In this document: positions 61,988 through 64,000 of the stretch, piece after piece
Layout of the letters: every line of letters begins with the position of its first letter
How positions within the stretch are numbered: position 1 is the stretch's first letter
NCBI RefSeq assembly: GCF_025133575.1
Contig: NZ_CP104011.1
Coordinates: 1,922,001 to 1,986,000 of the forward strand
Length of the DNA stretch: 64,000 nucleotides
From: Pseudomonas sp. GCEP-101
GTDB lineage: Bacteria > Pseudomonadota > Gammaproteobacteria > Pseudomonadales > Pseudomonadaceae
Direction of reading: 5' to 3'
Translations under genes and position numbers: made by a program
Notes under the pieces: model-generated
The model's input: only the letters and a program-made list of their open reading frames with translations
What the model was told of the DNA's origin: nothing
Databases searched by the model: none

Positions 61988-63139
61988 TCAGCCGCGCAAC
62001 CACTCCGCCAGCCGCCCCAGCATGTCATCGCACCGGGCCAACTGCTCCAGGCTGACGAACTCGTCCGGCTTGTGGCCCTGGTCCATGCTGCCCGGGCCGC
62101 AGACCACGGTGGGAATGCCGGCCTGGTGGAACAGCCCGCCCTCGGTGCCATAGGCGACGGTGGTGAAATCCCGCGAACCGGTGAGCTGCGCGATCAGCTC
62201 GGCCGCCTGGGTCTGCTGGTCGGTCACCAGTGCCGGGTAGGCGGAAATCTCGCTGAAGCGGATATCCGTCTCGGCTTTTACCGCACGCATCTTCGGTAGC
62301 AGCTCGGCTTCGGCGAAGGCGCGCAGGTCCTCGGCGACCTGTTGCGGGTCGTCGCTGGGCAGCGCGCGCACTTCGAAATCGAACTGGCATTCGGCGGGCA
62401 CGATGTTCAGTGCGCGGCCGCCGCTGATCACGCCGGTCTGCACGGTGGAGTAGGGCGGGTCGAAGCGCGGGTCATGGCGCTCGGGAGCGGCCAGGCGGGT
62501 GCCGATCTCGCCGAGGCGGCCGATCAGCTTCGCCGCGTATTCGATGGCATTCACCCCCTGCGGCGCATAGGCCGAGTGGCACGGCGCGCCGTGCACCTGG
62601 CAGCGCATGGCGAGCTTGCCCTTGTGGCCAAGCACCGGCTTCAGCTCGGTGGGTTCGCCGATGATGCACAGGATCGGCTTGTGCTCGCGGTGCTCCAGCG
62701 CGGCGAGCAGCGAACGCACGCCCAGGCAGCCGACTTCCTCGTCGTAGGAGAAGGCCAGGTGCACCGGCAGGCGCAGCGGCTGGGCGAGGAACGCCGGCAC
62801 CGCCGCCAGCACGCAGGCGATGTAGCCCTTCATGTCCGCCGTGCCACGGCCGTAGAGGCGGCCGTCGCGTTCGGTCAGTTCGAACGGCGGCACCGTCCAC
62901 GGCTGGCCGTCGGTGGGCACCACGTCGGTGTGGCCGGACAGGCACACGCCGCCGCGATCCTGCGGACCGAGCGTGGCGTAGAGATTGGCCTTGCCGCCCT
63001 CGGCATCGTGGAACAGCTCGCAGGCTACGCCGAAGCCTGCGAGGTAGTCGCGGATGTAGTGGATCAGCGCCAGGTTGGAGTGGCGGCTGACGGTGTTGAA
63101 GGCGATCAGGTCGGCGAGGATGTCACGGCTGGTGGGCAT
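61988..63139 (-). CDS. argE: acetylornithine deacetylase
   Basis: A 383-residue M20 peptidase-family enzyme. First zinc region SGHTDVVPTDGQPWTVPPF (H70, D72), bridging Asp in YGRGTADMKGY (D102), and the catalytic Glu pair in FSYDEEVGCLG (E134-E135), with LCIIGEPTELKPVLGHKGK. It removes acetate from N2-acetylornithine in arginine synthesis. Pseudomonads mainly use ArgJ transfer, so a role with other N-acyl amino acids is possible. GGACCCAACC precedes ATG 63139, without a strong Shine-Dalgarno. Confidence 0.88.
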   Translation of the reverse strand: MPTSRDILADLIAFNTVSRHSNLALIHYIRDYLAGFGVACELFHDAEGGKANLYATLGPQDRGGVCLSGHTDVVPTDGQPWTVPPFELTERDGRLYGRGTADMKGYIACVLAAVPAFLAQPLRLPVHLAFSYDEEVGCLGVRSLLAALEHREHKPILCIIGEPTELKPVLGHKGKLAMRCQVHGAPCHSAYAPQGVNAIEYAAKLIGRLGEIGTRLAAPERHDPRFDPPYSTVQTGVISGGRALNIVPAECQFDFEVRALPSDDPQQVAEDLRAFAEAELLPKMRAVKAETDIRFSEISAYPALVTDQQTQAAELIAQLTGSRDFTTVAYGTEGGLFHQAGIPTVVCGPGSMDQGHKPDEFVSLEQLARCDDMLGRLAEWLRG

Positions 63140-63164
63140 GGTTGGGTCCTGCGTTTTTGCTCTT

Positions 63165-63235
63165 TGTAGGAGCGAGCTTGCTCGCGAACAAACCCCGCTG
63201 CAGGGCCGGGGTTCGCGAGCAAGCTCGCTCCTACA
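63165..63235. repeat. REP inverted pair
   Basis: TGTAGGAGCGAGCTTGCTCG at 63165 and its complement ending at 63235, between argE and the DUF1028 gene. Confidence 0.85.
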
Positions 63236-63246
63236 GGTACGTGGTC

Positions 63247-63921
63247 TTACTCGTCCCCCGGCACACCGTAGCTCGGCGCCTTGGTCGGGTCGAGGGCGCG
63301 CACCAGGTAGTCCTCCAGTTGCGGCTTGTAGGCCACCCAGAGTTTCTCCAGCTCATCGATGGGCGCTTCGTCCGCCCAGTCGACGCGCAGGTCGACGATC
63401 GGCCAGACCAAGTCGCCGACCACCTTCAGCGCCGCCGAATGCACCGGGCCGGCTTCGCCACCGGCGGCCATCGCCGCCTGCATCGCCGCCAGCAGGCGTT
63501 CGGCCAGGCATCCGTTGGCGCTCTCGAAGGCCTGGGTCATGGCTTCGATCACCGCCGTGGAGGAGAGCAGGTTGCCTGCTGCCACGCAGTTCTCACCCGC
63601 CACGGCGTTGTGCACGCCCAGCGCTTCGCTGCCGGTGAACAGCGCGACCTTGCCGTGCTGGTCGATCACCGTCACCTGGCGGTACTGGCTGTAGCCGTTG
63701 CTGGAGAGTGCCTGGTCCAGCGCCGCGCCCGGCTCCAGGCCGGCTTCGAGCCGGTCGAGGATCTGCGGGCCAAGGGCCGGCAGGGTGATGTTCTGCGTAG
63801 CCACCGCGCCGACGCCGGCGCGTACCCAGGGGCAGCGGGCGCCCACGGCGATGCTCGAGGAGCTGATGGCGATACCCAGCTGGCCGGTTTCGGCGCAGCG
63901 GCCGACGATGGAGAAGGTCAT
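63247..63921 (-). CDS. DUF1028 family protein (Ntn-hydrolase-like)
   Basis: 224 residues. DUF1028 opens MTFSIVGRCAETGQLGIAISSSSIAVGARCPWVRAG. GVGAVATQNITLPALGPQIL, TGSEALGVHNAVAGENCVAAGNLL and the C-terminal DLRVDWADEAPIDELEKLW follow. The fold belongs to the N-terminal-nucleophile class by structure, but no enzymatic role is established. AGGAG precedes the ATG. It lies upstream of argE on the same strand, so a joint role in N-acyl amino-acid metabolism is conceivable (inference). Confidence 0.88.
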   Translation of the reverse strand: MTFSIVGRCAETGQLGIAISSSSIAVGARCPWVRAGVGAVATQNITLPALGPQILDRLEAGLEPGAALDQALSSNGYSQYRQVTVIDQHGKVALFTGSEALGVHNAVAGENCVAAGNLLSSTAVIEAMTQAFESANGCLAERLLAAMQAAMAAGGEAGPVHSAALKVVGDLVWPIVDLRVDWADEAPIDELEKLWVAYKPQLEDYLVRALDPTKAPSYGVPGDE

Positions 63922-63959
63922 GGTGGCTCCTTGCTTGTTCTGGTAGCTAAAACGACAAA

Positions 63960-63985
63960 GGGCGATGCGGAAAATCCGCATCGCC
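63960..63985 (-). terminator. probable terminator of a minus-strand gene beyond the window edge
   Basis: Perfect 11-bp stem GGCGATGCGGA/TCCGCATCGCC with an AAA loop. On the minus strand it is followed by CTTTGTCGTTTTAG. It lies just upstream of the DUF1028 gene and would separate it from the gene to the right. Confidence 0.75.
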
Positions 63986-64000
63986 TGCACGCTTGAAAGC

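Overview
The window is about 64 kb of GC-rich chromosome from a fluorescent-pseudomonad-like gammaproteobacterium, most likely Pseudomonas of the P. aeruginosa / P. nitroreducens / P. citronellolis side. The evidence is: (i) the block carbonic anhydrase - SulP - hypothetical - coxB - coxA - ctaG - coxC - DUF2909 - SURF1 - SCO-like - ctaA - ctaB - SCO1, which from memory follows PAO1 PA0102-PA0114; (ii) split pntAA/pntAB/pntB; (iii) a PA0069-type radical SAM gene behind a LexA box; (iv) many palindromic REP sequences with the core GGAGCGAGCTTGCTCGCGAA, mostly as inverted pairs between genes. I saw no rRNA, tRNA, CRISPR array, insertion sequence or prophage.

Layout. 1-3.1 kb: the end of an unknown gene and a tandem pair of exported DUF1254/DUF1214 proteins. 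3.2-12.5 kb: a catabolic cluster made of two minus-strand operons (acyl-CoA ligase + 3-hydroxyacyl-CoA dehydrogenase; fused enoyl-CoA hydratase/3-hydroxyacyl-CoA dehydrogenase + two acyl-CoA dehydrogenases) around an IclR-type regulator. It resembles the pimeloyl-CoA (pim) beta-oxidation set without a thiolase, and both operon promoters carry the same near-palindromic motif. 12.8-16.9 kb: a DUF1329/DUF1302 outer-membrane pair and an AraC-like protein that seems to lack its first helix-turn-helix. 17-23 kb: regulators (three LysR, one AraC), an epoxide-hydrolase-like alpha/beta hydrolase and an ElaA-type acetyltransferase. 23.1-28.1 kb: a tricarballylate utilisation locus (tcuR-tcuA-tcuB-tcuC).

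28.4-34.7 kb is an accessory stretch: DUF2218 protein, ParDE-type toxin-antitoxin pair, PhyH-like dioxygenase, GFA-family protein, a large exported protein with an HExxH motif plus a DUF4105 domain, three DUF2388 paralogues and two DUF1127 proteins set among repeated AACTGTA-type motifs. 35-39.6 kb: an acetyl-CoA hydrolase/CoA-transferase and the proton-translocating transhydrogenase. 40-49 kb: the complete aa3-type cytochrome c oxidase structural and assembly locus. 49.4-52.6 kb: hypothetical, SulP transporter and beta-carbonic anhydrase.

52.8-64 kb: SOS-linked radical SAM gene, PiT-type phosphate transporter, RelE/Phd-type toxin-antitoxin pair with a palindromic operator, yheV-prlC, gamma-carbonic anhydrase, an uncharacterised lipoprotein, a HAD phosphatase, argE and a DUF1028 Ntn-hydrolase-like gene.

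The best candidates for something undescribed are the DUF4105/HExxH protein coupled to the DUF2388 family at 30.8-33.9 kb, the shared operator of the pim-like regulon, the AACTGTA motif array beside the DUF1127 genes, and the AraC-like protein with one helix-turn-helix. Starts were chosen by ribosome binding sites and family alignment from memory; no database search was possible.
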